A DNA stretch of 48,592 bases from Comamonadaceae bacterium (GCA_947448375.1 CANFMY010000002.1:1-48592); one strand, 5' to 3'. Shown: positions 28,200-40,188, counted from the stretch's first letter. Program-made: numbers and translations. The notes: generated by a model from the letters alone, not told the origin.

Positions 28200-29015
28200 A
28201 TGTCCACCTCGTCTCCCCTTCGCATTGCCATTGCCGGGGCCAGCGGCCGCATGGGTCGCATGCTGATCGAAGCCGTGCTCAACGCGCCTGACTGCGAACT
28301 CGCCGGCGCACTCGACATACCCGGCAACCCTGCGCTGGGCATGGATGCCGGGGCTTTTCTGGGTCGCACCACCGGCGTCATGATCACCTCGGACGTGCCT
28401 GCCGGTTTGGCGCGTGCGCAGGTCTTGATCGACTTCACGCGCCCCGAGGGCACGATGGCGCATGTGCGCGTGTGCCAGCAACTCGGTGTCAAGGTGGTGA
28501 TTGGCACCACCGGTTTTGGTGACGCGGACAAAGCCGAACTGGCCCAGGCGGCTCAGTCGCTGGCCATGGTGATGGCCCCCAACATGAGTGTGGGTGTCAA
28601 TGTCACCTTGCGCTTGCTGCAAATGGCAGCCAAGGCCTTGTCCACCGGCTACGACATCGAGGTGATCGAGGCGCACCATCGTCACAAGGTCGATGCGCCG
28701 TCGGGCACGGCACTCAAAATGGGTGAAGTCATCGCCGAGGCCCTCGGTCGTGACCTCAAGGATTGCGCGGTCTACGCCCGCGAGGGGCACACCGGTGAGC
28801 GTGACCCTTCCTCCATTGGCTTTGCCACCATTCGAGGGGGCGATATTGTGGGCGACCACACGGTGATGTTTGCAGGCACCGGCGAGCGCGTCGAGATCAC
28901 CCACCGCTCGGGTAGCCGCAGCAACTATGCCCAAGGCAGCCTGCGTGCAGCGCGCTATCTCGCCGAGCGCCCCAGCGGCATGTTCGACATGTTCGACGTG
29001 CTCAATCTGCACTGA
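28200..29015 (+). CDS. dapB: 4-hydroxy-tetrahydrodipicolinate reductase
   Basis: [38 protein letters not shown]; 271 aa. Confidence 0.97.
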   Translation: MSTSSPLRIAIAGASGRMGRMLIEAVLNAPDCELAGALDIPGNPALGMDAGAFLGRTTGVMITSDVPAGLARAQVLIDFTRPEGTMAHVRVCQQLGVKVVIGTTGFGDADKAELAQAAQSLAMVMAPNMSVGVNVTLRLLQMAAKALSTGYDIEVIEAHHRHKVDAPSGTALKMGEVIAEALGRDLKDCAVYAREGHTGERDPSSIGFATIRGGDIVGDHTVMFAGTGERVEITHRSGSRSNYAQGSLRAARYLAERPSGMFDMFDVLNLH

Positions 29016-29042
29016 CCCAGGCGCTCACCACCAGAAGCGGCC

Positions 29043-29735
29043 ATGCTCTTCGGCCTCAACGAAGCCGCCCTGACGACAGGGGTGGCGGCCATGCTCTGGG
29101 TGCTGTCGGCCTCCAGTTGGGTCGTGATCGTCTACAAAACCTGGTGGATCTGGCGCGCAGGTCAAGACGTGCCGACGGCGCAGCAGGCGTTTTGGCACAC
29201 CCCGGATCCGGTTCAGGCCCAACAGGTGCTGGCCCTGCTGGATCGCCATGCGTTGCTGCAGCCTCTGGCGGAGGCCGCGGGCGTAGCTGGTTCATCGCAT
29301 GCAGCGGGTTCAGCAGGAGCGGTTCACCCCGGGAGCGCGGCTTCAACGGCGGGCGTCTTCGGCCAAGCAGGTGACGAGGCGTCACGGCAACGTCAGGTGG
29401 TGGTCGCCCTGCGGCAGGTCTGCCGGCAGGTTCAGTGGGGGCAGCCGTGGCTGGCGTGCGTGGCCTCGATTGCGCCGTTCCTGGGTCTGCTGGGCACGGT
29501 CTGGGGGCTGCTCGCTGCCATGACCGCCCTGCCCGGTGCATCCCCGGGGGCGTGGGAAGACTGGGTGCCCGCCTTGTCACACACCCTGCACCTCACCGCG
29601 GTGGGGTTGTGCGTGGCCGTACCGGCATGGCTGGCGCATCACCTGATGGCGCCACGTCTGAGCGACTTACAGCAATCCCTCGAGGACTTCGCCGCCGACT
29701 TGATCGACCACCTGCGCACGGGCCGACACGCATGA
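29043..29735 (+). CDS. exbB: MotA/TolQ/ExbB proton channel family protein
   Basis: IAPFLGLLGTVWGLLAAMTAL and C-terminal ALSHTLHLTAVGLCVAVPAWLAHHL; 230 aa. Confidence 0.85.
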   Translation: MLFGLNEAALTTGVAAMLWVLSASSWVVIVYKTWWIWRAGQDVPTAQQAFWHTPDPVQAQQVLALLDRHALLQPLAEAAGVAGSSHAAGSAGAVHPGSAASTAGVFGQAGDEASRQRQVVVALRQVCRQVQWGQPWLACVASIAPFLGLLGTVWGLLAAMTALPGASPGAWEDWVPALSHTLHLTAVGLCVAVPAWLAHHLMAPRLSDLQQSLEDFAADLIDHLRTGRHA

Positions 29736-30289
29736 GAGCCGGTCCACCACCCGCGACGTTGAGCGTGGGCGTGTCACCAGGCCGAGATTCGTGTCGTTTG
29801 GGTGGGCGATGGCGCCACGCCCACCTGCCCGTGCCGCTGCCTCAGATTCAGGTCACCCCGCTCATCGACGTGTTGCTGGTGCTGCTGGTGCTGGGGGTGC
29901 TGGCCGGGTCCGCTGCGCAGACCGGCAAACACGCCAGCGCGAAGTCTTTGACATCCACAGACGTCTTGGCAGGGTTGACCTTGCCGCTTCGCAGCGGGGT
30001 TGACGCCGCGCCGATGCTCACGCCTACAGACGATCGTCTGTGGATGGGCTTGGGGTTGCAAGGCCGGCTCAGCTGGCGTGAGGTGCCGGTGACCCACGAC
30101 ATCCTGACCCGCCAATTGCGGGAGGCGCTGACGCACAACCGCCACGCCGAGGTGTGGCTGGCGGTGGACCAGGACGTGCCCTACGCCGACTTGCTGCCCT
30201 GGCTGGAGTGGTTGCAGGCCCAGCAGGTCACCCGCCTGACCTTGCTGCGTCGCGCACCGCCCCCTGCCCCTGCGAGCGGCAAGCCCTAA
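29732..30289 (+). CDS. exbD: ExbD/TolR biopolymer transport family protein
   Basis: LPQIQVTPLIDVLLVLLVL ExbD TM motif, ATGA overlap with exbB; start trimmed from 29435. Confidence 0.85.
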   Translation: MRAGPPPATLSVGVSPGRDSCRLGGRWRHAHLPVPLPQIQVTPLIDVLLVLLVLGVLAGSAAQTGKHASAKSLTSTDVLAGLTLPLRSGVDAAPMLTPTDDRLWMGLGLQGRLSWREVPVTHDILTRQLREALTHNRHAEVWLAVDQDVPYADLLPWLEWLQAQQVTRLTLLRRAPPPAPASGKP

Positions 30290-30303
30290 AATCCGAGGAT
30301 TCG

Positions 30304-30336
30304 CCCCGGTCCAGGCTGTTCAGCACGGGGTTTTTT
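30304..30336 (+). terminator. Intrinsic terminator / possible attenuator directly before leuS
   Basis: CCCCG-gtccag-GCTG-tt-CAGC-a-CGGGG followed by TTTTTT; T-run ends 12 nt before the leuS ATG. Confidence 0.7.
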
Positions 30337-30348
30337 CATTGATGCGAC

Positions 30349-33015
30349 ATGCAAGACAAATACCAACACACCGAGGTTGAACAGGCCGTTCAGGCCCTGT
30401 GGGCCCAGCACGATGTTTATCGTGTTCGTGAAGACGCCAGCCGGCAGAAGTTCTACGCCTGCTCCATGCTGCCCTACCCCAGCGGCAAGTTGCACATGGG
30501 CCATGTTCGCAACTACACCATCAATGACATGCTGACCCGTCACCTGCGCATGAAGGGCTTGAATGTCCTCATGCCGATGGGATGGGATGCCTTTGGCCTG
30601 CCGGCAGAAAACGCGGCGCTCAAGAACGGCGTGCCGCCGGCCAAGTGGACCTACGAGAACATCGCCTACATGAAGCGGCAGATGCAGGCCATGGGCCTGG
30701 CCATCGACTGGTCGCGTGAAGTCGCCACCTGCGACCCCAGCTACTACAAGTGGAACCAGTGGCTGTTTTTGAAGATGCTGGACAAAGGCATCGCGTACCG
30801 CAAAACCCAGATCGTCAACTGGGACCCGGTGGACCAGACCGTCCTGGCCAATGAACAAGTGATCGATGGCAAAGGCTGGCGCACCGGTGCGGTGGTGGAA
30901 AAGCGGGAAATTCCCGGTTACTACCTCAAGATCACCGATTACGCGCAGGAGTTGCTGGACCACGTCAGCACCGGCCTGCCGGGCTGGCCCGAACGCGTCA
31001 AGCTGATGCAGGACAACTGGATTGGCAAGAGCGAGGGCGTGCGCTTTGCCTTCACCCACGACATCCGCGACCGTGCCGGCCAGGCGATCGGTGAGGGACG
31101 CATGTACGTGTTCACCACGCGGGCCGACACCATCATGGGTGTGACCTTCTGCGCGGTGGCGCCCGAGCATCCCCTGGCCACGCACGCGGCGGCCAGCAAC
31201 CCGGCGCTGGCCGCGTTCATCGAAGAGTGCAAGAAAGGCGGCACCACCGAAGCCGAACTGGCCCTCAAGGAAAAAGAGGGCATGGCCACCGGCCTGAAGG
31301 TGCAGCACCCGATCACCGGCGAGTCGGTGGAGGTGTGGGTGGGCAACTACGTGCTCATGACCTACGGCGATGGCGCCGTGATGGGCGTGCCCGCGCACGA
31401 CGAGCGCGACTTTGCCTTCGCGCGCAAATACGGCCTGGCCATTCGCCAGGTGGTGCAGCAGCCCGAAGGTGCGCCGGCGTTCGATGCCACGCAATGGCAC
31501 GAGTCGTATGCGGTCAAGGGCAGTGGTGTGGCGGTCAACTCGGGTCGATTCGACGGGATGGCCTTCAAGGCGTGCATCGACGCGGTGGCCACTGAACTGC
31601 TGACCCGGGGCCTGGGCGAGAAGAAAACCACCTGGCGCCTGCGCGACTGGGGGATTTCGCGTCAACGCTACTGGGGCACACCGATCCCCATCATTCACTG
31701 CGATGAGCACGGCGCCGTGCCGGTGCCCGAACAAGACCTGCCCGTGGTGCTGCCTCCCGATTGCATTCCTGATGGCAGCGGCAATCCGCTCAACAAGCAC
31801 GAGGGTTTTCATGCCGGCGTGACCTGCCCGGTCTGCGGCAAACCCGCCCGGCGTGAAACCGACACCATGGACACCTTTGTGGATTCGTCCTGGTACTTCA
31901 TGCGCTACTGCGACCCGACCAACGACGACCACATGGTGGCCGAGGGCGCCCAGTACTGGATGCCGATGGACCAGTACATCGGGGGCATCGAGCACGCCAT
32001 CCTGCACCTGCTGTATGCGCGCTTCTGGACCAAGGTCATGCGCGACCTCGGGCTGGTGCAGATCGACGAGCCCTTCACCCGTCTGCTGACCCAGGGCATG
32101 GTGCTCAACCACATCTACTCGCGCAAGGGCGAGAAGGGAGGCGTCGAGTACTTCTGGCCGCACGAGGTCGACGATGTTCACGACGCCAGCGGCAAAGTCA
32201 TTGGCGCCACGCTCAAGGAAGCCAAAGGCCATCTGCCTGCAGGCACCCCCATCACCTACGAAGGGGTGGGCACCATGAGCAAGAGCAAGAACAACGGCGT
32301 CGACCCGCAAGACCTGATCGAGCGCTATGGCGCAGACACGGCGCGTCTGTACACCATGTTCACCGCGCCGCCCGAGGCCACCCTGGAGTGGAACGACTCC
32401 GCGGTCGAGGGCAGTTATCGATTCCTGCGCCGTGTGTGGCAGCTGGCGCATCGTCACCACGTGGCCTTGGGTGCGGCCACCGCCGGCGACCTGAGCGGTG
32501 CCGCCTTGCGCGCGCCGGCCAAGGCCTTGCGCCGCGAATTGCACCTGCTGCTGCGCCAAGTGAGCTATGACTATGAACGCATGCAGTACAACACCGTGGT
32601 GTCGGGCTGCATGAAGTTGCTCAACGCCATCGATGACTTTGCCAGCGATGACAGCGAGGGTGACCGCGCCGTGTTGTGCGAGGGCGTGTCTCTGCTGTTG
32701 CGACTGCTGTACCCGGTGTGCCCGCACATCACCGACCAGCTCTGGCGCGAGCTGGGCTATGCACGGGCCCACAGCAGCCTGCTGGACGCGCCCTGGCCGC
32801 AAGTGGATGAAGCCGCTCTGGTGCAGGACGAAATCGAGTTGATGCTGCAGGTCAACGGCAAGCTGCGCGGCTCCATTCGGGTGCCGGCACAAGCGGGCAA
32901 GGACGAGATCGAGGCCCTGGCACGCGCCAGCGAGGCGTTCACCAAGCAGGCGCCAGGCGCGACACCCAAGAAGGTCATTGTGGTGCCGGGCCGTCTGGTC
33001 AATCTGGTGGTCTGA
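30349..33015 (+). CDS. leuS: Leucyl-tRNA synthetase
   Basis: [19 protein letters not shown] (HIGH-like), [12 protein letters not shown] (KMSKS), editing domain; 888 aa. Confidence 0.99.
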   Translation: MQDKYQHTEVEQAVQALWAQHDVYRVREDASRQKFYACSMLPYPSGKLHMGHVRNYTINDMLTRHLRMKGLNVLMPMGWDAFGLPAENAALKNGVPPAKWTYENIAYMKRQMQAMGLAIDWSREVATCDPSYYKWNQWLFLKMLDKGIAYRKTQIVNWDPVDQTVLANEQVIDGKGWRTGAVVEKREIPGYYLKITDYAQELLDHVSTGLPGWPERVKLMQDNWIGKSEGVRFAFTHDIRDRAGQAIGEGRMYVFTTRADTIMGVTFCAVAPEHPLATHAAASNPALAAFIEECKKGGTTEAELALKEKEGMATGLKVQHPITGESVEVWVGNYVLMTYGDGAVMGVPAHDERDFAFARKYGLAIRQVVQQPEGAPAFDATQWHESYAVKGSGVAVNSGRFDGMAFKACIDAVATELLTRGLGEKKTTWRLRDWGISRQRYWGTPIPIIHCDEHGAVPVPEQDLPVVLPPDCIPDGSGNPLNKHEGFHAGVTCPVCGKPARRETDTMDTFVDSSWYFMRYCDPTNDDHMVAEGAQYWMPMDQYIGGIEHAILHLLYARFWTKVMRDLGLVQIDEPFTRLLTQGMVLNHIYSRKGEKGGVEYFWPHEVDDVHDASGKVIGATLKEAKGHLPAGTPITYEGVGTMSKSKNNGVDPQDLIERYGADTARLYTMFTAPPEATLEWNDSAVEGSYRFLRRVWQLAHRHHVALGAATAGDLSGAALRAPAKALRRELHLLLRQVSYDYERMQYNTVVSGCMKLLNAIDDFASDDSEGDRAVLCEGVSLLLRLLYPVCPHITDQLWRELGYARAHSSLLDAPWPQVDEAALVQDEIELMLQVNGKLRGSIRVPAQAGKDEIEALARASEAFTKQAPGATPKKVIVVPGRLVNLVV

Positions 33016-33017
33016 GC

Positions 33018-33521
33018 ATGAACGCCACGCGTCGCAACGGGTTGTCGGCTGGCGTCGCGTTGCTGCTCGCGGGGTGCGGTTTCACGCTCAGTCGCCCCAC
33101 CTCGTACGCATTTCGTTCCATTCATATCGCCGGCTCCAGCCTGTTGGGCCTAGGGCCCGAGATGCAGCGCCTGTTGCAAGCCGGGGGCTCGGTGGAGGTC
33201 ATCACCGATCCGCGACAAATCGAACGCGCCGACCTCGTGCTCGAGATCCTGCAGGAGTTGCGCGAAAAAGTGGTGGTGGGTCGTACCTCCACGGGCGCCG
33301 TGCGCGAAAACCAGTTGCGCTTGCGCGTGCGTTTTCGAGTGCGCAACCGTGAAGGCATCGAGCGCATCCCCGAGACCGAGTTGATGCAGTTGCGCGACAT
33401 CACCTTCAACGAGAGTTATGTGCTGGCCAAGACGTCTGAAGAAACCTTGCTGTACGCCAACATGCAGACCGACATGATCCAGCAAATCCTGCGCCGCCTC
33501 GCTGCGCTGCAGCAGATCTGA
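33018..33521 (+). CDS. lptE: LPS assembly lipoprotein LptE
   Basis: Lipobox ALLLAGC, GFTLSRPTSYAFRSIHIAG, between leuS and holA. Confidence 0.92.
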   Translation: MNATRRNGLSAGVALLLAGCGFTLSRPTSYAFRSIHIAGSSLLGLGPEMQRLLQAGGSVEVITDPRQIERADLVLEILQELREKVVVGRTSTGAVRENQLRLRVRFRVRNREGIERIPETELMQLRDITFNESYVLAKTSEETLLYANMQTDMIQQILRRLAALQQI

Positions 33522-33531
33522 GCCCCGGACC

Positions 33532-34614
33532 ATGCAACTCGCCCCCGCTCAGCTGACGGCGCATTTGCAAAAGGGCTTGCGCGCCCTCTACACGGTGGTC
33601 GGCGACGAAGCCTTGCTGCAGCAGGAGGTGGCCGACGCCATTCGCGCCTGCGCGCGCACCCAGGGCTTCACCGAGCGACAGGTCTTCACCGTGGCCGGCG
33701 CGCACTTTGACTGGAGTGCCGTGCAATCGGCGGCCGGCGCGATGAGCCTCTTTGCCGATCGTCAAATCATCGAGCTGCGCATTCCCTCGGGCAAGCCGGG
33801 GAAGGAAGGCAGTGTGGTGTTGCAGCAATTGGCCGAATCCCTGGCGGATGGCGACGCCACCCTCCTCCTGGTGTTGTTGCCGCGGCTGGACAAGGCCACG
33901 CGGTCCTCGGCCTGGTTCACGGCGCTGGACAACCACGGGGTGAGCCTGGCCGTGGAAACCCTGGACCGCTCTGCCTTGCCCGTGTGGATTGCCAAGCGCC
34001 TGGCGCAGCAACAGCAACGCGTCGAGGCGGGCGAGCCCGGACAGCGCACGCTGCAGTTTTTTGCCGATCGGGTAGAAGGCAACCTGTTGGCGGCGCACCA
34101 GGAAATTCAAAAACTGGCGCTGCTGTACCCCGAGGGTGAGCTGAGCCTGGAGCAGGTCGAGTCGGCCGTGCTCAACGTGGCGCGCTACGACGTGTTCAAG
34201 CTGTCCGAGTCCGTGCTCTCGGGGCAGACCTTGCGTGTGCAGCGCATGCTCGATGGCCTGCAGGCCGAAGGCGAGGCCGAGGTGCTGGTGCACTACACCC
34301 TCGCCGAGGACATCCGGGCACTGAGCCGCTGCAAGGCTGCCATGGCACAGGGGCGGCCGTTGCCCATGGTGTTGCGCGAGCAGCGCATCTGGGGGGTGCG
34401 CGAACGCCTGTTCGAGCGTGTGCTGCCGCGACTGAGCGCAGCACAACTCGAGCAATTGCTGCAGTCGGCGCATACCGTGGACGGCATCGTCAAGGGGCTG
34501 AAGGCACCGGGATGGCCCTTGCAAGGTTGGGCCGCGCTGCACCGCCTGGCTCAAGCGCTGTCTCAGGCGTGCAGGGCACCGGTGGTCGAGAAGATGCGAA
34601 AATCGGCCGCATGA
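33532..34614 (+). CDS. holA: DNA polymerase III subunit delta
   Basis: [63 protein letters not shown]. Confidence 0.95.
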   Translation: MQLAPAQLTAHLQKGLRALYTVVGDEALLQQEVADAIRACARTQGFTERQVFTVAGAHFDWSAVQSAAGAMSLFADRQIIELRIPSGKPGKEGSVVLQQLAESLADGDATLLLVLLPRLDKATRSSAWFTALDNHGVSLAVETLDRSALPVWIAKRLAQQQQRVEAGEPGQRTLQFFADRVEGNLLAAHQEIQKLALLYPEGELSLEQVESAVLNVARYDVFKLSESVLSGQTLRVQRMLDGLQAEGEAEVLVHYTLAEDIRALSRCKAAMAQGRPLPMVLREQRIWGVRERLFERVLPRLSAAQLEQLLQSAHTVDGIVKGLKAPGWPLQGWAALHRLAQALSQACRAPVVEKMRKSAA

Positions 34615-35891
34615 ACGCGCACGACACGGTTGAACACCTGCACTTGCTGGGCACGCAGGCGCGCGCCGCTGCGGCCATGATGGCGCGTGCCTCGGCCGCC
34701 GGCAAGCGCGCCGCCTTGCTGGGGCTGGCGGCCTTGTTGCGCCAGAACCAGGCGCCCTTGCAGCGGGCAAACGCCAAGGACCTGGAGCGTGCCCGTGCCA
34801 GCGGGCTGTCCGACCCGATGGTCGACCGCCTCAAGCTCACGCCGGCCATCCTCGAGACCTGCGCGCAAGGGTGCGAGCAGCTCGCCGCCATGCCCGACAT
34901 CATTGGGGAAGTCATCGGCTTGCGCCAGCAACCCAGTGGTATTCGGGTCGGTCAGATGCGCGTGCCCATTGGCGTGTTTGGCATGATCTACGAGAGCCGG
35001 CCCAACGTCACCATCGAGGCGGCTTCGCTCTCGATCAAAAGCGGCAACGCCTGCATTTTGCGGGGCGGCTCGGAGGCCATCGATTCCAATCGTGCCCTGG
35101 CCGAGCTGGTGGCCCAAGCGCTGAGCGATGCGGGCCTTTCCCCCCACGCCGTGCAGCTGGTGCAAACCACTGACCGCGCGGCGGTGTCCGAACTGGTGGC
35201 CATGCCGCAATTTGTCGATGTCATCATCCCCCGCGGTGGCAAGGGGCTGATCGAGCGTGTCAGCCGCGAGGCGCGCGTGCCCGTCATCAAGCACCTGGAC
35301 GGCAACTGCCACACCTACGTGGACGACCCTTGCGATCTGGAACAGGCGATCACGGTCACCGACAATGCCAAGACCCAGAAATACAGCCCCTGCAACGCCA
35401 CCGAAAGCCTGCTGGTGGCCCAGGGCGTGGCCGCAGACTTCCTGCCCCGCATGGGCGCGGTGCTGGCCGCCAAGGGGGTGGAGATGCGCGCGTGTGCGCA
35501 GGCCAAGGCCCTCCTGAGCGGTGTGCCCGGTGCCCGGGTGGTGGACGCGAGCGAGCAGGACTGGTCGGAGGAATACCTGGCCCCCATCCTGAGTGTCAAG
35601 GTGGTGCAGGGCCTGGACGAGGCGATTGACCACATCAACCGCTACTCCAGCCACCACACCGATGCCATCCTCACCCGCGACCATGTCCATGCCCAGCGAT
35701 TTTTGCGGGAAGTTGATTCTGCAAGCGTTATGGTGAATGCTAGTACCCGCTTCGCAGATGGATTCGAGTACGGACTGGGGGCCGAAATCGGCATTTCCAC
35801 CGACAAGTTCCACGCCCGGGGGCCGGTGGGGATCGAAGGGCTGACCTCACTCAAGTACGTGGTGCTGGGCCAGGGCGAAGTTCGTCGCTGA
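34611..35891 (+). CDS. proA: Glutamate-5-semialdehyde dehydrogenase
   Basis: [72 protein letters not shown]; start trimmed to MNAHDTVEH. Confidence 0.97.
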   Translation: MNAHDTVEHLHLLGTQARAAAAMMARASAAGKRAALLGLAALLRQNQAPLQRANAKDLERARASGLSDPMVDRLKLTPAILETCAQGCEQLAAMPDIIGEVIGLRQQPSGIRVGQMRVPIGVFGMIYESRPNVTIEAASLSIKSGNACILRGGSEAIDSNRALAELVAQALSDAGLSPHAVQLVQTTDRAAVSELVAMPQFVDVIIPRGGKGLIERVSREARVPVIKHLDGNCHTYVDDPCDLEQAITVTDNAKTQKYSPCNATESLLVAQGVAADFLPRMGAVLAAKGVEMRACAQAKALLSGVPGARVVDASEQDWSEEYLAPILSVKVVQGLDEAIDHINRYSSHHTDAILTRDHVHAQRFLREVDSASVMVNASTRFADGFEYGLGAEIGISTDKFHARGPVGIEGLTSLKYVVLGQGEVRR

Positions 35892-35900
35892 CACCTGCAA

Positions 35901-35915
35901 GCCCCAGGATGGGGC
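35901..35915. repeat. Short hairpin after proA
   Basis: GCCCCA-gga-TGGGGC, 10 bp after proA stop, no U-tract. Confidence 0.5.
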
Positions 35916-36021
35916 GTGGCGAGGTGTGGAGGCTCACGGTTGGGCCGGTAACGGGGCCTGGCTGAACTGCGTGTTTGTGTCTGACGACCTACAATGCCCC
36001 CTCACTCCTGCGAACAGTTTC

Positions 36022-37317
36022 ATGGTTCCTCATCTCATCACGGCCTTGACCGGGCCCATCAACGAACTCGAGCAGCGCATCCTCGATTCCATGCCAGCCA
36101 TCGAGCGCTGGTTCCGACTGGAGTGGATGGAGCACACACCGCCGTTCTACACCTCGGTTGATATTCGCAATGCCGGCTTCAAACTGGCGCCGGTGGACAC
36201 CAACCTGTACCCGGGCGGCTGGAACAACCTGACCCCCGAGATGCTGCCGCTGGCGGTGCAGGCGGCCATGGCGGCCATCGAGAAAATCTGCCCCGAGGCG
36301 CGCAACCTGCTGCTGATCCCGGAAAACCACACCCGCAACACCTTTTATCTGAGCAATGTGGCGCAGCTGCAGCGCATCTTTCAGATGGCGGGCCTGAATG
36401 TGCGGGTGGGCTCGATCAACCCGGACATCAAGGAAACGACGACCATCGATCTGCCCAATGGCGACCGAGTGACGCTCGAGCCCGTCATCCGCAGCAAACG
36501 TCGACTCGGGCTCAAGGACTTTGACCCCTGCACCATTTTGCTCAACAACGACTTGAGTGCGGGCTTGCCCGGCATCCTGGAGGACTTGCACGAACAGCAT
36601 GTGCTGCCGCCACTGCATGCCGGCTGGAGCGTGCGCCGCAAGAGCCACCACTTTGACAGCTACGAAGAGGTGAGCAAGCGTTTTGGCAAGCTGTTGGGCA
36701 TCGACCCCTGGCTCATCAATCCGATGTTCGGGCAGTGTGGCGAGGTGAACTTCGCCGAGGGCGAGGGCCTGGAGTGCCTGCGCAGCAATGTGGATGCGCT
36801 GCTCACCAAGATCCGACGCAAATACAAGGAATACGGCATCCACGAGAAGCCGTTTGTGGTGGTCAAGGCCGACAACGGCACCTATGGCATGGGCATCATG
36901 ACGGTGCGCGACGTCAAGGACCTGGAGGCCCTCAACCGCAAGACGCGCAACAAGATGAGCGTCATCAAGGATGGCCAGGCGGTCTCCGACGTCATCATCC
37001 AGGAAGGCGTGCTCACCAACGAGCGCATCAACGACGCCGTGGCCGAGCCCGTGGTGTACATGATGGACCGCTATGTGGTGGGCGGCTTCTACCGCGTGCA
37101 CGCCGAGCGTGGCATTGACGAGAACCTCAACGCACCGGGCGCCAGCTTTGTGCCCTTGGCCTTCGAGCAAAGCGCGCACACGCCGCAGCCCGGCATGAAG
37201 GCGGGCTCGAGCGCGCCGAACCGTTTTTACATGTACGGGGTGATCGGTCGACTGGCCATGCTGGCGGCCAGTTACGAGCTGGAAACCACCGACCCCGACG
37301 CTGAAATTTACGACTGA
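36022..37317 (+). CDS. gshA: Glutamate--cysteine ligase (non-E. coli-type family)
   Basis: [85 protein letters not shown]; upstream of kup and gshB. Start trimmed from 35926. Confidence 0.92.
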   Translation: MVPHLITALTGPINELEQRILDSMPAIERWFRLEWMEHTPPFYTSVDIRNAGFKLAPVDTNLYPGGWNNLTPEMLPLAVQAAMAAIEKICPEARNLLLIPENHTRNTFYLSNVAQLQRIFQMAGLNVRVGSINPDIKETTTIDLPNGDRVTLEPVIRSKRRLGLKDFDPCTILLNNDLSAGLPGILEDLHEQHVLPPLHAGWSVRRKSHHFDSYEEVSKRFGKLLGIDPWLINPMFGQCGEVNFAEGEGLECLRSNVDALLTKIRRKYKEYGIHEKPFVVVKADNGTYGMGIMTVRDVKDLEALNRKTRNKMSVIKDGQAVSDVIIQEGVLTNERINDAVAEPVVYMMDRYVVGGFYRVHAERGIDENLNAPGASFVPLAFEQSAHTPQPGMKAGSSAPNRFYMYGVIGRLAMLAASYELETTDPDAEIYD

Positions 37318-37330
37318 ACAGGCCGACTTT

Positions 37331-39199
37331 ATGCAACATGGCAAATCTTCCCTCCTCGGTTTGACGATGGGGGCCATCGGTGTCGTGTATGGCGACATCG
37401 GTACCAGCGTGCTGTACTCCGTGAAAGAAGTGTTCGGGTCGGGGCATGTGCCCTTCACCCCCGACAACGTCTACGGCATTCTGTCGCTCTTCTTCTGGAC
37501 CCTGACCATCATCGTGTCGATCAAATACGTCACGCTGGTGCTGCGGGCCGACAACAACGGTGAAGGCGGCCTGGTGGCGATGCTGGCGCTGGCTTCCATG
37601 TCGGTGCGCGACCGGCCGCGGTTGCGCAAGGCGCTCCTGCTGGTGGGCATTGCCGGCACCTGTTTGTTTTACGGCGACGGCGTCATCACGCCCGCCATCT
37701 CGGTGCTGTCGGCGGTGGAGGGCCTGGAGGTGGTATCGCCCGCTTTCGTCAAGTTTGTGATGCCCCTCACGCTGATCATCCTGTTTTGCTTGTTTGCCGT
37801 GCAAAAGCGCGGCACGGCTGGCATCGGCAAGTTTTTTGGGCCCATCACCGTGGTGTGGTTTGCGGTCATCGCGGCGCTGGGTCTGTACCACATCGCTACC
37901 CAGCCGGCCATTCTGTGGGCGATCAGCCCGCACTACGCCTTGATGTTCATCATCAACGAACCGGGGACCACCTTCATCATCCTGGGTGCGGTGGTGCTGT
38001 GTGTCACGGGCGGTGAGGCGCTGTATGCCGACATGGGCCACTTCGGCAAACAGCCGATTCGACTGGCCTGGTTCTCGGTGGTGATGCCTTCGCTCACGCT
38101 GAATTATTTCGGTCAGGGGGCCTTGCTGCTCAACAACCCGGAAGCCGTGAAGAACCCATTCTTCATGATGGCGCCCGACTGGGCCCTGTTGCCCCTGGTG
38201 ATTCTGGCCACAGCCGCCACGGTGATTGCGTCGCAAGCCCTGATCTCGGGGGCTTTCAGCGTGACCAAACAGGTTATCCAGCTCGGGTTTTTGCCGCGTC
38301 TGCAAGTGCAACACACCAGTGTGCGCGATACCGGTCAAATCTATGTGCCGTTCGTGAACTGGGGCCTGTTTGGCTTCATCGTGCTGGCGGTGATGATGTT
38401 CAAGTCGTCCAGCAACCTGGCCGCCGCCTACGGCATTGCGGTGTGTACGGACATGTTGATCACCACGGTGTTGACGTTCTATGTGATTCGCTACAGCTGG
38501 CGTTATCCGCTGTGGTTGTGCCTGCTCGCCACCGGATTTTTCTTCGTGGTCGACTTTGCCTTCTGGGCATCCAATTTGATGAAGCTGGCCGAAGGCGGCT
38601 GGTTCCCGTTGCTGATCGGCGGCATCATCCTGACGTTCATGCTGACCTGGCGGGATGGGCGTGAACTGCTCAACGCCAAACACCGTGACGAGGCGCTGGA
38701 GTTGCGCTCCTTCCTGGACGCCGTGTTCATCGCACCCCCCACCCGTGTTGACGGCACCGCGGTGTTTTTGTCGACGGATGTGGGCATCGTGCCGAACGCC
38801 TTGCTGCACAACCTCAAGCACAACAAGGTGCTGCACGCGGTGAATCTGTTTGTCACGGTGCGCAGCCACGAGGTGCCCTGGATTGGCCTGGACAAGCGCC
38901 TGGAAGTCGAGCAACTGGGCCATGACTGCTGGCAGGTCGTGATCAATTACGGATTCAAAAACGACCCCGATGTGCCCGGTGCGCTGTCGTTTCTGAAGAC
39001 CCATGGCTGTGAGGTCTCGCCCATGACCACCAGCTACTTCCTCTCTCGCGACAGCATCGTGCCGACGGTGCATGGGGGCATGGCCGCCTGGCGTGAAAAA
39101 CTGTTTGCGCAAATGCACCTCAATGCCAGCGCTGCTGCAGACTTCCTGAGTTTGCCGAGCAACTCGGTGGTGGAGTTGGGCAGCAAGATCGAAATCTGA
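37331..39199 (+). CDS. kup: Potassium uptake protein Kup
   Basis: [47 protein letters not shown]; 622 aa. Confidence 0.97.
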   Translation: MQHGKSSLLGLTMGAIGVVYGDIGTSVLYSVKEVFGSGHVPFTPDNVYGILSLFFWTLTIIVSIKYVTLVLRADNNGEGGLVAMLALASMSVRDRPRLRKALLLVGIAGTCLFYGDGVITPAISVLSAVEGLEVVSPAFVKFVMPLTLIILFCLFAVQKRGTAGIGKFFGPITVVWFAVIAALGLYHIATQPAILWAISPHYALMFIINEPGTTFIILGAVVLCVTGGEALYADMGHFGKQPIRLAWFSVVMPSLTLNYFGQGALLLNNPEAVKNPFFMMAPDWALLPLVILATAATVIASQALISGAFSVTKQVIQLGFLPRLQVQHTSVRDTGQIYVPFVNWGLFGFIVLAVMMFKSSSNLAAAYGIAVCTDMLITTVLTFYVIRYSWRYPLWLCLLATGFFFVVDFAFWASNLMKLAEGGWFPLLIGGIILTFMLTWRDGRELLNAKHRDEALELRSFLDAVFIAPPTRVDGTAVFLSTDVGIVPNALLHNLKHNKVLHAVNLFVTVRSHEVPWIGLDKRLEVEQLGHDCWQVVINYGFKNDPDVPGALSFLKTHGCEVSPMTTSYFLSRDSIVPTVHGGMAAWREKLFAQMHLNASAAADFLSLPSNSVVELGSKIEI

Positions 39200-39200
39200 C

Positions 39201-40148
39201 ATGGACGTCCTGTTTGTTGCCGATCCGCTGGCATCTTTCAAGATCTACAAGGACACCACCTTCACGATGATGCGTGAGGCGCAGCGGCGCGGACACCGCG
39301 TCTGGGCCTGCGAACCTCGCGACCTGTCCTGGCGCAGTGGCGGGCCGGTGCAGGCGTTGGTGCGGGAGCTGCAGCTCACGGGCCAGGAGCCGCAGTGGTT
39401 TGAGGAGCGCTCTTGCACCACCTGGGCACTGCACCAGTTCGGCGCCGTGATCATGCGCAAGGACCCGCCGTTTGACAGCGAGTTCTTTTACGCCACGCAT
39501 CTGTTGGGACAGGCCGAGCGCGAGGGCGCGCGCGTGTTCAACAAGCCGGCTGCGCTGCGCGATCATCCCGAAAAGCTGGCCATCATGGAATGCCCGCAGT
39601 TTCTCAGCCCGACCCTGGTCACGCGCAGTGAAACCGAGGTGCGCGAGTTTCATGCCGAACACCGCGACATCATCCTGAAGCCCTTGGATGGCATGGGGGG
39701 CATGGGCATCTTCCGCGTGGGGACAGAGGGGCTCAACCTGGGTGCCATCATTGAAACCCTGCAGCGCGATGGTGCGCAAACCATCATGGTGCAGCGCTAT
39801 CTGCCCGCCATCGCGCAAGGCGACAAGCGTGTGCTGGTGATCGGTGGTAAGCCCGTGCCCTACGCCCTGGCCCGCATTCCGCAGGGCGGTGAGGTGCGTG
39901 GCAACCTGGCCGCCGGTGGCAAAGGCGTGGCCCAACCCTTGACAGAGCGTGACCTCGAGATTGCCACCACACTGGGCCCCACGCTGGTTGCGCGAGGATT
40001 GCTGCTGGTGGGGTTGGATGTGATTGGCGACTGTCTCACCGAGATCAACGTCACCAGCCCGACCTGCTTTCGAGAGATCATGGACCAGACCGGGTTTGAC
40101 GTGGCCGCGACGTTTGTCGATGCGCTCGAGCAGGCCCTGAGCGCATGA
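39201..40148 (+). CDS. gshB: Glutathione synthetase
   Basis: KDTTFTMMREAQRRGH, MRKDPPFDSEF, LKPLDGMGGMGIFRV, EINVTSPTCFREI. Confidence 0.97.
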   Translation: MDVLFVADPLASFKIYKDTTFTMMREAQRRGHRVWACEPRDLSWRSGGPVQALVRELQLTGQEPQWFEERSCTTWALHQFGAVIMRKDPPFDSEFFYATHLLGQAEREGARVFNKPAALRDHPEKLAIMECPQFLSPTLVTRSETEVREFHAEHRDIILKPLDGMGGMGIFRVGTEGLNLGAIIETLQRDGAQTIMVQRYLPAIAQGDKRVLVIGGKPVPYALARIPQGGEVRGNLAAGGKGVAQPLTERDLEIATTLGPTLVARGLLLVGLDVIGDCLTEINVTSPTCFREIMDQTGFDVAATFVDALEQALSA

Positions 40149-40152
40149 AGCG

Positions 40153-40173
40153 CTGAGAGCCTGAGCCTCTCAG
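40153..40173. terminator. Possible bidirectional terminator hairpin between convergent gshB and dctM
   Basis: CTGAGAG-cctgagc-CTCTCAG; no T-tract. Confidence 0.4.
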
Positions 40174-40188
40174 CCTCTCAGGTGAGGC

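Noticed and set aside
30286-32892. 868-aa minus-strand ORF opposite leuS (also long antisense ORFs opposite kup, topB, hisK, fadD, gshA, dctP)
   Set aside because: Shadow ORFs typical of high-GC coding DNA; translations are low-complexity His/Gln/Arg/Gly-rich and lack recognisable domains, whereas the opposite strand encodes clear conserved proteins.
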